Below are positions 1-7,629 of a DNA stretch of 12,507 bases, one piece after another. The stretch is taken from NCBI GenBank assembly GCA_902478935.1, contig CABSMV010000057.1:1-12507 (forward strand), in the 5' to 3' direction. The position numbers and the translations under genes were made by a program. The notes beneath the pieces are model-generated. The model searched no databases, was not told the origin of the DNA, and was given only the letters and a program-made list of their open reading frames with translations. Origin of the DNA: an uncultured Collinsella sp. Lineage in GTDB: Bacteria > Actinomycetota > Coriobacteriia > Coriobacteriales > Coriobacteriaceae. Numbering within the stretch: the first letter of the stretch is position 1; each line of letters starts with the position of its first letter.

Positions 1-3
1 GCT

Positions 4-594
4 ATGGCCACGGCTCCGGCGCCCGCGATGGACGCTCCTGCCGTCGATCCGCTCGATCCTACGGGCGCGACCGGTCAGTTTATGCCCGATCCCTCGGACA
101 CCGGCTTCTTTACGCTGTCCGAGTCCGAGATGGTCCAGCAGGACCGTCAGGATCGTAAGCAGGCCAAGGTCCGTCGTCGCCATCGCCACACGGGTCTCAA
201 AGTCTTCATCGTGCTGCTTCTGCTCATTTTGATTGCTGCGGGCGGTCTGGGCTTTGCCTACACGCGCGGCTTTGGCTTCCCCTCGCAGGAGTCGGTTATC
301 ACCGATCTGTTCCAGGCTGCCGGCGACGGTGACACCGCAAAGGCCGAGTCTTGCCTGGCCTCGAGCCTGTCCGAGGACGCCAAGTCGATGATCATCTCCT
401 CGATTCCGCAGGGCGCCACCGTGTCCGTCGAGGGCATGGATCAGTCCATGACCGAGACGACCGCTAAGGTGAAGGCATCGCTGTCCAAGGGCGGCGAGCA
501 GGAGTACACCGTCAAATTCGTGCGCTCCGACAACCATATCGGCTGGGCCGTTTCCTCGCTCGATATGGATTTCTCGGCTGCTGACAACCAGTAG
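4..594 (+). CDS. Unrecognised single-pass membrane protein, possibly 5'-truncated
   Basis: I do not recognise this protein. From the ATG at 4 it is 196 residues. Residues 1-45 are rich in Ala, Pro and Asp and look disordered; 46-63 are strongly basic (KQAKVRRRHRH); 66-86 form one hydrophobic membrane helix; 95-196 form a small soluble domain. By the positive-inside rule the N-terminus is cytoplasmic and the C-terminal domain faces outside. That domain begins with helical sequence (ESVITDLFQAAGDGDTAKAE) followed by alternating strand-like sequence ending in a WAVSSLDMDF strand, a pattern like small NTF2-like or DUF4878-type domains; this is only a resemblance. The frame is open to base 1 and no ribosome binding site is visible, so the real start may lie upstream. 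It ends 115 bp before mreB and a hairpin follows it, so it is probably a separate transcription unit. Confidence 0.75.
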   Translation: MATAPAPAMDAPAVDPLDPTGATGQFMPDPSDTGFFTLSESEMVQQDRQDRKQAKVRRRHRHTGLKVFIVLLLLILIAAGGLGFAYTRGFGFPSQESVITDLFQAAGDGDTAKAESCLASSLSEDAKSMIISSIPQGATVSVEGMDQSMTETTAKVKASLSKGGEQEYTVKFVRSDNHIGWAVSSLDMDFSAADNQ

Positions 595-616
595 TGACCT
601 TATGGGATTTAGCTTT

Positions 617-649
617 GCCCGGCGCTTCACCGCAAGTGAGGTGCCGGGC
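617..649 (+). terminator. 14-bp hairpin after the first gene, possible terminator
   Basis: Arms 617-630 (gcccggcgcttcac) and 636-649 (gtgaggtgccgggc) pair over 14 bp, two of them G-U wobbles, around the loop cgcaa. The hairpin starts 22 bp after the stop codon at 592-594, the usual place for a terminator. However, only two T residues follow (ttgcg), so it may be a weak terminator, a Rho-dependent 3' end or an mRNA-stabilising stem. Confidence 0.45.
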
Positions 650-709
650 TTGCGCTAGTATGATGAGCTAGTAGTTTTCCAGCAATCATCCAACACATCA
701 GGAGTTGCG
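650..709 (+). promoter_or_regulatory. mreB leader with possible weak promoter
   Basis: This stretch lies between the hairpin and mreB, so it should hold any mreB promoter. The best -10-like word is TAGTAT at 656-661, without a good -35 at 17 bp; TTGCGC at 650-655 with TAGTTT at 672-677 (16-bp spacer) is an alternative, also poor. The 7-bp word GCTAGTA occurs twice (654-660 and 667-673), a possible operator-like direct repeat. AGGAG at 700-704 is the ribosome binding site, 5 nt before the TTG at 710. Confidence 0.25.
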
Positions 710-1753
710 TTGTTTTCTTTGATGGATATGTTCTTCGGTAGCTATGCGGGCGATCTTGCCATCGACCTCGGCACCGCAAATACGCTTGTCTCCGTGCGCG
801 GCAAGGGCATCGTCATTCGCGAGCCCTCTGTTGTCGCCATCGACAAGAACGACGAGCGCATCCTGGCGGTCGGTATCGAGGCAAAGCGCATGCTCGGCCG
901 TACGCCCGGCAACATCGTGGCCGTTCGTCCCCTGAAGGACGGCGTCATCGCCGACTTCGATGTTACCGAGGCCATGCTTCGCTACTTTATCGACAAGGCG
1001 TCCGAGAAGCGCTATCCGTGGACCCCGCGTCCGCGCGTTGTCGTCTGCGTTCCTTCCGGCGTCACGTCGGTCGAGAAGCGAGCTGTCTTTGAGGCCACGA
1101 TCCAGGCCGGTGCCCGCCAGGCCTATCTGATCGAAGAGCCTATGGCCGCCGCTATCGGCGCCGACCTGCCCGTCGAGGAACCCACCGGCTCCATGGTCAT
1201 CGACATCGGTGGCGGTACCACCGAGGTCGCTGTTATCGCTATGGGCGGCATCGTCGTCTCGCAGTCCATCCGTATTGCCGGTGACGAGTTCGACCAGGCC
1301 ATCCTCACGCACGTTCGCGATGCCTACAACCTGGCCATCGGCGAGCGTACGGCAGAGGACATCAAGATCAAGGTCGGTTCCGCCGTGCCGCTCAAGGACG
1401 AGCTCGACGTCGAGGTCAACGGTCGCGACGTGATCACCGGTCTGCCCAAGACCGTGCGCATCGAGAGCGAGGAGATTCGTCGCGCACTCAACAAGCCACT
1501 CGACGAGATGGCCAAGGCCGTCAAGGACGCACTCGACGCTACGCCTCCCGATCTTGCCTCGGACCTTATGTACTACGGCATTTTGCTGACCGGTGGCGGT
1601 GCGCTGCTGCGCGGTCTCGACGTGCGCCTGCGCGATGAGACCGGTGTTTCGGTCAACGTCAGCCCCACGGCGCTCGATAACGTCGTTAACGGCTGTGCCC
1701 GCGTGCTCGAGGCCAATGCGTTTGATGGCGGCTTCGTCCAGACCAATGCTTAA
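710..1753 (+). CDS. mreB: Rod-shape-determining actin homologue MreB
   Basis: MreB is a bacterial actin that forms membrane-bound ATP-dependent filaments on the inner face of the membrane and steers the side-wall synthesis complex. At 347 residues it has normal family length. The actin-fold nucleotide motifs are intact: phosphate-1 loop DLGTANTLV (19-27), IEEPMAAAIG with the catalytic-type Glu (141-150), phosphate-2 loop DIGGGTTEV (165-173) and adenosine motif LTGGGALLRG (293-302). The first residues, MFSLMDMFFG, are hydrophobic and could form the membrane-binding end. The start is TTG at 710, served by AGGAG at 700-704 with a 5-nt spacer; TTG at 719 and ATG at 722 lie 14 and 17 nt from that site and fit less well. 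It is the first gene of the cassette, with mreC starting 21 bp after its stop. Confidence 0.97.
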   Translation: MFSLMDMFFGSYAGDLAIDLGTANTLVSVRGKGIVIREPSVVAIDKNDERILAVGIEAKRMLGRTPGNIVAVRPLKDGVIADFDVTEAMLRYFIDKASEKRYPWTPRPRVVVCVPSGVTSVEKRAVFEATIQAGARQAYLIEEPMAAAIGADLPVEEPTGSMVIDIGGGTTEVAVIAMGGIVVSQSIRIAGDEFDQAILTHVRDAYNLAIGERTAEDIKIKVGSAVPLKDELDVEVNGRDVITGLPKTVRIESEEIRRALNKPLDEMAKAVKDALDATPPDLASDLMYYGILLTGGGALLRGLDVRLRDETGVSVNVSPTALDNVVNGCARVLEANAFDGGFVQTNA

Positions 1754-1760
1754 TTTCCAA

Positions 1761-1767
1761 AAGGTGG
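1761..1767 (+). promoter_or_regulatory. Ribosome binding site fixing the mreC TTG start
   Basis: AAGGTGG lies 7 nt before the TTG at 1775. No comparable site precedes the in-frame ATG at 1832, so this decides the start in favour of TTG. Confidence 0.7.
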
Positions 1768-1774
1768 ATTCCAT

Positions 1775-2773
1775 TTGGCACGATCTTCGGGTTTCTCCAC
1801 AAATCTGAATACCAAGCGACAATCAACGGGTATGCGCCCGTTGATTGTTTTCAGCCTGATTTCGGTGTTGCTGCTCACGTTTTACATTCGCGAGGGCGAG
1901 GCAGGACCGATTCATGCCGTGCGTTCGGGCGTGACGACGATAACCTCGCCGGTGCGCTTTGTGGGCTCGGCTGTGGCGGCTCCCTTCAATGCGATCGGCA
2001 ACGTGTTCTCTAACCTTACGGCGTCGCAGGACACGCTCGACGAGCTCAAGAAGCAAAACGAGGAACTGACCTCTAAGGTTGCTGAGCTCTCCGAGGCTCA
2101 AAAGACCGCCGAGCGTCTGGAGGGGCTGGTCGGCCTGCAGTCGACCTATAACCTCAAATCGACCGCAGCTCGTATCGTTGGTGCCTCGGGCGATGCCTGG
2201 ACCTCGACCGTTACCATCGACAAGGGCTCTGCCGACGGCCTTACCATCAACATGCCCGTGACGAGCTCTGCCGGTGTTATCGGCCAGATTATCGAGGTAT
2301 CGGCCAAGACCTCTACCGTGCGCCTGATTGGCGACGAGAACTCCGGCGTGTCCGCTATGGTGCAGGACACGCGCGCCCAAGGCATGCTGCAGGGTCAGGC
2401 TGACGGCACGCTGCGTCTTGAGTACGTGAGCGTTGACTCTGACGTTAAGGTTGGCGATATCATCGTGACCTCGGGCATCGGTGGCGTGTTCCCCAAGGGC
2501 CTTCCGCTTGGCACCGTCTCGTCGGTTGAGAAATCGGCAAACGACGTGTACTACACCATTGTGGTGCGCGCCCAGACGACGGCCGAGAACAACGAGGAAG
2601 TGCTGGTCATCACCTCGCTGACCGACGAACAGTCGGCCTCGGATGCGGACGTGAGCACGGCCAACAGCACACCGCAGGGAACGTCGCGCGATGCTGCGAC
2701 CAAGACGAAGGACGAGAGCTCGGATGACAGTTCCGACACGTCCGAGACGACCGATTCCGGCTCGAGCGAATAG
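1775..2773 (+). CDS. mreC: Cell-shape protein MreC
   Basis: MreC is a bitopic membrane protein that links the MreB filament to the external domains of PBP2 and promotes PBP2/RodA activity. The 332-residue product shows a basic cytoplasmic N-terminus (1-21), a membrane helix at about 22-38, a coiled coil at about 80-120 (TLDELKKQNEELTSKVAEL), and the two beta-barrel-type domains of the family at about 130-280, including DKGSADGLTINMPV (149-162) and GDIIVTSGIGGVFPKGLPLG (227-246). The tail from about 284 is low-complexity, rich in Ser, Thr and Asp, and outside the usual family core. The start is TTG with a good ribosome binding site. Codons 16-25 contain a perfect inverted repeat followed by a T-run. 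The stop lies 12 bp before the preferred mreD start. Confidence 0.95.
   Translation: MARSSGFSTNLNTKRQSTGMRPLIVFSLISVLLLTFYIREGEAGPIHAVRSGVTTITSPVRFVGSAVAAPFNAIGNVFSNLTASQDTLDELKKQNEELTSKVAELSEAQKTAERLEGLVGLQSTYNLKSTAARIVGASGDAWTSTVTIDKGSADGLTINMPVTSSAGVIGQIIEVSAKTSTVRLIGDENSGVSAMVQDTRAQGMLQGQADGTLRLEYVSVDSDVKVGDIIVTSGIGGVFPKGLPLGTVSSVEKSANDVYYTIVVRAQTTAENNEEVLVITSLTDEQSASDADVSTANSTPQGTSRDAATKTKDESSDDSSDTSETTDSGSSE
1819..1851 (+). terminator. Terminator-like hairpin inside the 5' end of mreC
   Basis: Arms 1820-1830 (caatcaacggg) and 1837-1847 (cccgttgattg) are perfect complements around the loop tatgcg; A1819-T1848 adds a twelfth pair. TTTT (1848-1851) follows immediately. The stem has its GC pairs next to the loop and is AT-rich at the base, so it is weaker than a classic terminator. 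It lies in coding sequence about 70 nt after the mreB stop, and could act as a partial terminator or attenuator, or as an mRNA stability or translation element. Confidence 0.45.
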
Positions 2774-2778
2774 GGGGG
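2772..2778 (+). promoter_or_regulatory. Ribosome binding site deciding the mreD start
   Basis: The AGGGGGG run overlaps the mreC stop codon. It lies 7 nt before the ATG at 2786 but only 1 nt before the ATG at 2780, so the second ATG is the better start. Confidence 0.6.
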
Positions 2779-2785
2779 CATGTCC

Positions 2786-3352
2786 ATGGATCTACACGAG
2801 CAGGGGATGAGCTCCCGCACGTTTGTGATCGCCGCCATCGTGTGCGTGCTGCTGCAGGCAGGCCTGGCACCGCAGATCTCCATTGCGGGCGGTCGCGTCA
2901 ACTTCATGATTATCCTGGTGTGCCTAAGCGTGTTCTCGGGCGACCCGACTCGTGCCGTCGTGTGCGGTTTTTGCAGCGGCTTGTTTTATGACCTGTCCGC
3001 TGCCGTGCCGGTGGGCGTTATGTCGCTCCTGCTGACCGTGGGTTCTTTTGCCCTGGTGCACAGCGCCGTCGGTCAGACGGGCGGTACCCCGAGTGCGCGC
3101 GGCGTCACCGTGGGCGCCTTTGCGCTCGTCATTAATGTGATTTACAGCATCATCTTGCTGTTTATGGGTTTGGAGACGAGCTTTGTCGTGGCGATCTTCG
3201 GCCATGCGCTGCCGTCCTCGATCCTGACGGGTCTGGTTGCCATTCCGTTTTTGATGTCCGGTGTCGTGCCGCAGTCCGGCTATGGGTTCTCCGCGCGTGG
3301 CGGACGCCAGACGGGCATGCGCTTTAAGCCCAAGACCCGTAAGCTCAAATAG
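2786..3352 (+). CDS. mreD: Cell-shape membrane protein MreD
   Basis: MreD is the integral membrane partner of MreC in the elongation complex. The product of 188 residues is almost wholly hydrophobic, with helices at about 12-32, 38-52, 56-70, 76-96, 108-128 and 132-160, consistent with the five or six spans of the family. The segment GDPTRAVVCGFCSGLFYDL (52-70) followed by PVGVMSLLLTVG matches the conserved MreD core pattern of glycines and Asp. It ends in a very basic tail (RGGRQTGMRFKPKTRKLK), which should lie in the cytoplasm. The start at 2786 is chosen over the in-frame ATG at 2780 by spacing from the G-rich ribosome binding site. Assignment rests on position between mreC and mrdA as well as on sequence, because MreD is poorly conserved. 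Confidence 0.92.
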   Translation: MDLHEQGMSSRTFVIAAIVCVLLQAGLAPQISIAGGRVNFMIILVCLSVFSGDPTRAVVCGFCSGLFYDLSAAVPVGVMSLLLTVGSFALVHSAVGQTGGTPSARGVTVGAFALVINVIYSIILLFMGLETSFVVAIFGHALPSSILTGLVAIPFLMSGVVPQSGYGFSARGGRQTGMRFKPKTRKLK

Positions 3353-3365
3353 GGGAGGCCCGTAG

Positions 3366-5435
3366 ATGTCTTCCCAGTTGACGGTTATTATCGCCGGTAT
3401 CGTGCTGGTTGTGGCCATCGTGGTCGCGCTGGTCATCATGCGTCGTGGCGATTCCCGTTTTACCTACGATACGCAGCATGGAACGGCCCCGCGCGCCACC
3501 GAGGGCGAGGGCAATACCGCGGCGACCGCCTTTAAGGGCCGCTTTTCCATCCTCACCACGGGTGTGGGCGCGATGTTTGCGGCGCTTGCCGTCAAGCTGT
3601 GGGGCATGCAGATGGTCTCGTCGGACTATTACGAGAAGCAGGCCAATAGTAATCAGACTCGCACCGTTACCACACCCGCTGTGCGCGGCCGCATCCTCGA
3701 CCGCAATGGCGTGGCGCTTGTTCAGAACCGTCCCTCACTTGCTGTCGTGGCCTACCGCGACCTTGCCGAGGATGAGGTTCTGGTTCGCCATCTTGCCAAC
3801 GTGCTTGGAATGCCTTACGTGGCGGTCCTTCGCAATATTCAGGACAATACAGAGGGCGCCCAGAGCCTGCATACCATCGCGACGGACGTCCGTCGCTCCA
3901 CGGTTGCCTATATTCAGGAGCATGCCGGCGAGTTCCCGGGCGTCAAGATTGCCGAGCGTACCGAGCGCCAGTATCCATATGGTGAGACGGCATGCCATAT
4001 CTTGGGCTATACCGGCACCATTACCTTCGAGCAGCTCGAGGCCCAGAATAAGAAAACCTCTGGCGATGACGATGCTTCCGCTGGCAAGATTACGTACCAG
4101 TCGGGCGATATCGTGGGCCAGGCGGGCGTTGAGAGCTACTACGAAAACCTGCTGCAGGGTATTCGTGGCGAGCAGACCGTCAAGGTCGATGCCTCGGGCA
4201 ATGTGACCGGTCAGGTCGGCGCCGTGCCCGCGAAGGCCGGCTCCGACATTAAGCTCACGCTCGACCTTAAGATCCAACAGGCCTGTGAGACGGCGCTGGC
4301 GAGCGCTATCGAGCTTGCCAAGACCACTGGCTACAGCAATGCCGGCAACGGCGCTGTAGTGTGTCTCGATCCCAACAATGGCGAGATCCTGGGCATGGCG
4401 AGCCAGCCCAAGTTCGATCCGTCCGTCTTTATCGGCGGCGTCTCAAATGACGTGTGGACCGAGCTCAATGATGACAAGGGCTCGCACCCGCTGCTCAACC
4501 GCGCCATTAGCGGACAGTACATGTCGGCCTCGACCATCAAGCCGCTCTCGGCACTGGCCGGTCTTGAGTTTGGAACCTACACTTCAACGCAGACAACCAA
4601 CTGCACGGGCTATTGGACGGGCCTGGGCAAGGCTTGGGGCAAGCGCTGCTGGCTGACGTCTGGCCACGGCACCATGACGCTGCAGTCGGGTATCGCCAAC
4701 TCGTGCGACCCCGTCTTCTATGACATGGGCAAGGCGTTCTTTTATGACGAGCAACATTCCGAGGGCCTGCAGGAGGTCTTTCGTCGCTGGGGCCTAGGCA
4801 AGACCTGCGGTATCGATCTGCCGAGTGAGGGCGCGGGCCGTATTCCCGATGCCGAGTGGAAAGAGTCGTACTTCACCGACGCATCTGCCGAGGACCGCAA
4901 GTGGAATGCCGGCGATATGACCAACATTGCTATCGGCCAGGGCGACATCCTGGTGACGCCCCTGCAGATGGCGTGTGCCTATATGGGGCTTGCCAACGGC
5001 GGCAAACAGTACGTGCCTCACGTGTTTTTGTCTGCCGTGTCGCGCGATGGCGACGGCGATGCCTATAAGTACAACGGCAAGGGCAAGAAGAAGCGCCTGG
5101 AGGCCAAGATCAACAGCGATTCGGATTTGGCTCTAGTTCGCAACGGCATGCACGACGTGATTTACACGGCATCGACGTCCCTGGCGGCGCACTTTGGCAC
5201 CCTGACGCCGCAGGTATACGGCAAGTCGGGCACGGGCGAGAAAAGCGGCGAGGACGAATACGCGTGGTTCTGCGCCTATGCACCGGCCGATGACCCCAAG
5301 TATGTTATCGCTACTGTCCTGGAGCAGGGCGGCGGCGGCTCAGATACCGCGATGCATGTCGTGCGCGACGTGCTCGGCGTGATTTATGACGAACCCGATA
5401 CCTCTTCGGCCTCGGGCGATTCTTCGGTTCGATAG
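3366..5435 (+). CDS. mrdA: Penicillin-binding protein 2, elongation transpeptidase
   Basis: This class B penicillin-binding protein cross-links new peptidoglycan during side-wall growth, working with the RodA polymerase. It has 689 residues. The dimerisation (pedestal) domain runs from about 104 with RGRILDRNG (108-115 region) to about 290, and the transpeptidase domain from about 325 to 675. Catalytic motifs are SxxK as STIK (Ser389, Lys392), SCD at 446-448 in the SxN position, a variant usual in PBP2, and KSGT at 620-623. The residues before the nucleophile are YMSAST instead of the common PGST. There are two N-terminal hydrophobic segments, 6-25 and 61-80, separated by a charged linker, where PBP2 normally has one. 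The ATG at 3366 has GGGAGG 7 nt upstream, so the long N-terminus appears real. The gene starts 13 bp after mreD, and the rodA ribosome binding site overlaps its stop. Confidence 0.96.
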   Translation: MSSQLTVIIAGIVLVVAIVVALVIMRRGDSRFTYDTQHGTAPRATEGEGNTAATAFKGRFSILTTGVGAMFAALAVKLWGMQMVSSDYYEKQANSNQTRTVTTPAVRGRILDRNGVALVQNRPSLAVVAYRDLAEDEVLVRHLANVLGMPYVAVLRNIQDNTEGAQSLHTIATDVRRSTVAYIQEHAGEFPGVKIAERTERQYPYGETACHILGYTGTITFEQLEAQNKKTSGDDDASAGKITYQSGDIVGQAGVESYYENLLQGIRGEQTVKVDASGNVTGQVGAVPAKAGSDIKLTLDLKIQQACETALASAIELAKTTGYSNAGNGAVVCLDPNNGEILGMASQPKFDPSVFIGGVSNDVWTELNDDKGSHPLLNRAISGQYMSASTIKPLSALAGLEFGTYTSTQTTNCTGYWTGLGKAWGKRCWLTSGHGTMTLQSGIANSCDPVFYDMGKAFFYDEQHSEGLQEVFRRWGLGKTCGIDLPSEGAGRIPDAEWKESYFTDASAEDRKWNAGDMTNIAIGQGDILVTPLQMACAYMGLANGGKQYVPHVFLSAVSRDGDGDAYKYNGKGKKKRLEAKINSDSDLALVRNGMHDVIYTASTSLAAHFGTLTPQVYGKSGTGEKSGEDEYAWFCAYAPADDPKYVIATVLEQGGGGSDTAMHVVRDVLGVIYDEPDTSSASGDSSVR

Positions 5436-5439
5436 GAGG
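5434..5439 (+). promoter_or_regulatory. Consensus ribosome binding site of rodA overlapping the mrdA stop
   Basis: AGGAGG begins at the second base of the mrdA TAG stop and lies 5 nt before the rodA ATG. This placement favours translational coupling, which would help keep the PBP2 and RodA partners in balance. Confidence 0.75.
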
Positions 5440-5444
5440 TTGCG

Positions 5445-6671
5445 ATGGATTTTTCTCCGGCGGATCTGTTCCGTTCAACCAAGACCGGTTCTCGCAGCAG
5501 CCTGGACCGTGTCAACAAACAACTTTCGGCTTCGCGCGGCACGTTTCGCCAAAAGGTGCATATCGGTGTGCTCGTGGCTACAGTGGCGCTCGTCGCCTAC
5601 GGTGCCATCATTATCTGGTCGGCTTCGCAGTTTAAGGCCGATGCTTCGTTCTCACGCCATCTGCTGGGAATTGGCATCGGCACGGTGCTGGCGGTGCTGG
5701 TCTGGCGCTCCGACCTGCGCGGTATTTCCAATTTCTCGACGGCGTTGCTCGTCATCGACCTGATCGTGATCCTCTCGCCCAAGATTCCGGGTCTGTCCTA
5801 TACGGGCGGTCTGGGCATGACGGGCTGGATCAAGATTCCCGGTATCGGCTTGACATTCCAGCCGGTTGAGCTTGCCAAGCTCATCACCATCTTCTTTATT
5901 GCCACGCTTGGCTCGCAGTATAACGGTCGCATCGATACCGTTCGCGACTACGTCAAGCTCTGCGGCATGCTGTCCATTCCGTTTTTGGCCGTCGTTGCCA
6001 TGGGCGACCTGGGCTCGGGCCTGGTCGTGCTTGTTTCGGGCGCCATCGTCATTTGTATGAGCGGTGCACGCCGCGAATGGGTGCTGTCGACCCTGGCCCT
6101 GCTCGTGGGCCTGGTGGCCCTCGTTCTGGCGCTCGATTCGGTTTTTGATTCGTTGCTCGGCCACGATGTGCTCATCAAGCAGTATCAGATGAACCGTCTG
6201 ACGGTCTTTATCGACCCCGATAATGCCGATTCGGACGATGCCTACAACCTGCAGCAGTCGCTTATCGCCGTTGGCTCGGGCGGCTTCTTTGGTAAGGGTT
6301 TGGGTCATGCGACGCAGTCGGCCGGCGGCTTTCTGCCTGAGTTCCACACCGACTTCGTCTTCGCCTTCCTGTCCGAGACCTTTGGCTTTTGCGGTTCTTT
6401 TTTGCTCCTGTGTCTCTACGTGCTGCTGATCTTTTCGACGATTCGCGTCGCCTTTAAGTGTGAGTCGCTGTTCCTGCGCCTGTCGTGCGTGGGCATCGTT
6501 GGCATGTGGGCGTTCCAGACCTTCGAGAACATCGGCATGTGCATCGGCATGATGCCGATTACCGGTATTCCGCTACCGTTTATTAGCTTCGGTTCGTCTT
6601 CGATGATGATTCAGCTGCTGACGGTGGGTATCGTACAATCCATATGGCGGCATCGTTCGGGCGCCGCGTAA
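5445..6671 (+). CDS. rodA: Peptidoglycan glycosyltransferase RodA (SEDS family)
   Basis: RodA is a multi-pass membrane glycosyltransferase that polymerises lipid II into glycan strands and pairs with PBP2. The 408-residue protein has a cytoplasmic N-terminus of about 36 residues and then around ten hydrophobic spans. SEDS signatures are present: FQPVELAKL (138-146), GDLGSGLVVLVSGA (187-200), YQMNRLTVFIDP (247-258), LPEFHTDFVFAFLSETFG (297-314) with Asp303 at the position of the essential Asp of the family, and the C-terminal NIGMCIGMMPITGIPLPFIS (362-381) followed by FGSSS, where GGSS is more usual. I choose RodA over FtsW or SpoVE because it directly follows mrdA in a mreBCD cassette, with a 9-bp gap. 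Its stop is 18 bp before the next gene, so the transcript probably continues. Confidence 0.95.
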   Translation: MDFSPADLFRSTKTGSRSSLDRVNKQLSASRGTFRQKVHIGVLVATVALVAYGAIIIWSASQFKADASFSRHLLGIGIGTVLAVLVWRSDLRGISNFSTALLVIDLIVILSPKIPGLSYTGGLGMTGWIKIPGIGLTFQPVELAKLITIFFIATLGSQYNGRIDTVRDYVKLCGMLSIPFLAVVAMGDLGSGLVVLVSGAIVICMSGARREWVLSTLALLVGLVALVLALDSVFDSLLGHDVLIKQYQMNRLTVFIDPDNADSDDAYNLQQSLIAVGSGGFFGKGLGHATQSAGGFLPEFHTDFVFAFLSETFGFCGSFLLLCLYVLLIFSTIRVAFKCESLFLRLSCVGIVGMWAFQTFENIGMCIGMMPITGIPLPFISFGSSSMMIQLLTVGIVQSIWRHRSGAA

Positions 6672-6689
6672 CCGCTGGAGGGGTTTGCT

Positions 6690-7619
6690 ATGAAAATTCC
6701 CGTAGATAAGCTGACCCGCGCTTTTAAGATGGGCGCGTCCGTTAAGAAGGATTCCGATACGCCGGTGCGCGTCTCGGTCTATCTGGATTCGTCCGCCTCG
6801 CGCTTTCTGGCCGAGACGGTGCGTGACGCCTTTGTGCCGCAGACGACCTCGGGTATTGTGCGCGTCGAGCGTCTGGGGGAGGAGCGAATTGCTCCAAAGA
6901 CCGATACCGATGTGGTGCTGGTGCTCTCGTGTGGTTCCGACCGCTTGGAGAGTGCCGTGCAGGAGCTCGTGATCGCCGGCGCGCCCGTGTGCGTGCTTGC
7001 CGAGTCTGCTGTGGAGGTGCCGTTTATCGAGGAGTCCACGCCCATGCTCGGCGTGGTAGCGGCAACCGATAAGACGTATCTGCTCGAGACGCTTGCCCGC
7101 TGGATTCTCGATCGCACCGACAAGGAAACGGCTTTTGCGGCGAACTTTGCCTTCATGCGCATCGCGGCCGCCAATCGTATCATCACCTCGTGCGCGCTCA
7201 CCAATATGGCGACCGGTGCGCTGGTGTTTTTGCCGGGTGCCGATTATCCCGTTATGGCGCTGGCGCAGGTGGGCATGCTCTTTGAGCTCGCTGCCGTCTT
7301 TGGACGCGGCATTAAGCCCGAGCGCGGCTACGAGGTCGCGGGCGTGCTTGCCGGCGGCTTGGTGATCCGCGCGGTCACCCGCGCGCTCGTCAAGCAGACG
7401 CCGCATATTGGGTTTGCAGTCAAGGCGCTCACTGCTGCCGCGGGCACCTATGGCATGGGCCGTGCGCTCGTTTCGCTCTACGAGCGCGATGTCGACTACA
7501 GCCGTGCCAACGAGGTGGTCACTGCCACGTTCTCCCGCGTTCGCGATCTGGTGACCACGGTCGCGGGCGCTACCCGTCCTATGGCGTCCTATCAGGACGC
7601 ATCAGATCTCGCTGCTTAG
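6690..7619 (+). CDS. Unknown protein with DUF697-like C-terminal domain
   Basis: No function can be named for this 309-residue protein. The C-terminal half (about 150-268) contains LPGADYPVMALAQVGMLFEL (181-200), then GYEVAGVLAGGLVIRAVTRALVK and AAAGTYGMGRALVSLYE. The order PGAD, Q-x-G-M, alternating glycines and a final G-x-A-x-x-x-Y resembles DUF697, a membrane-associated domain often attached to Era/EngA-type GTPase domains. The N-terminal half (about 25-145) alternates strand and helix; TDVVLVLSCGS (72-82), followed by GAPVCVLAE (97-105), recalls the middle and late strands of a GTPase fold, but there is no P-loop, no DxxG and no NKxD. I infer a nucleotide-binding-dead or unrelated Rossmann-like domain. 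The ATG has GGAGGGG 6 nt upstream. The gene sits 18 bp after rodA and 10 bp before the radical SAM gene, so it is co-transcribed with both. Confidence 0.85.
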   Translation: MKIPVDKLTRAFKMGASVKKDSDTPVRVSVYLDSSASRFLAETVRDAFVPQTTSGIVRVERLGEERIAPKTDTDVVLVLSCGSDRLESAVQELVIAGAPVCVLAESAVEVPFIEESTPMLGVVAATDKTYLLETLARWILDRTDKETAFAANFAFMRIAAANRIITSCALTNMATGALVFLPGADYPVMALAQVGMLFELAAVFGRGIKPERGYEVAGVLAGGLVIRAVTRALVKQTPHIGFAVKALTAAAGTYGMGRALVSLYERDVDYSRANEVVTATFSRVRDLVTTVAGATRPMASYQDASDLAA

Positions 7620-7629
7620 GGGTTTTCCG

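Noticed and set aside
698..1822. 374-codon open frame antisense to mreB and the start of mreC
   Set aside because: It mirrors a well-supported gene and has no recognisable domain or conserved motif. Long antisense frames are expected opposite GC-rich genes with strong third-position bias.
1832..1834. ATG as the start of mreC
   Set aside because: No ribosome binding site precedes it and it lies in the loop of a stable hairpin; TTG at 1775 has AAGGTGG at 7 nt.
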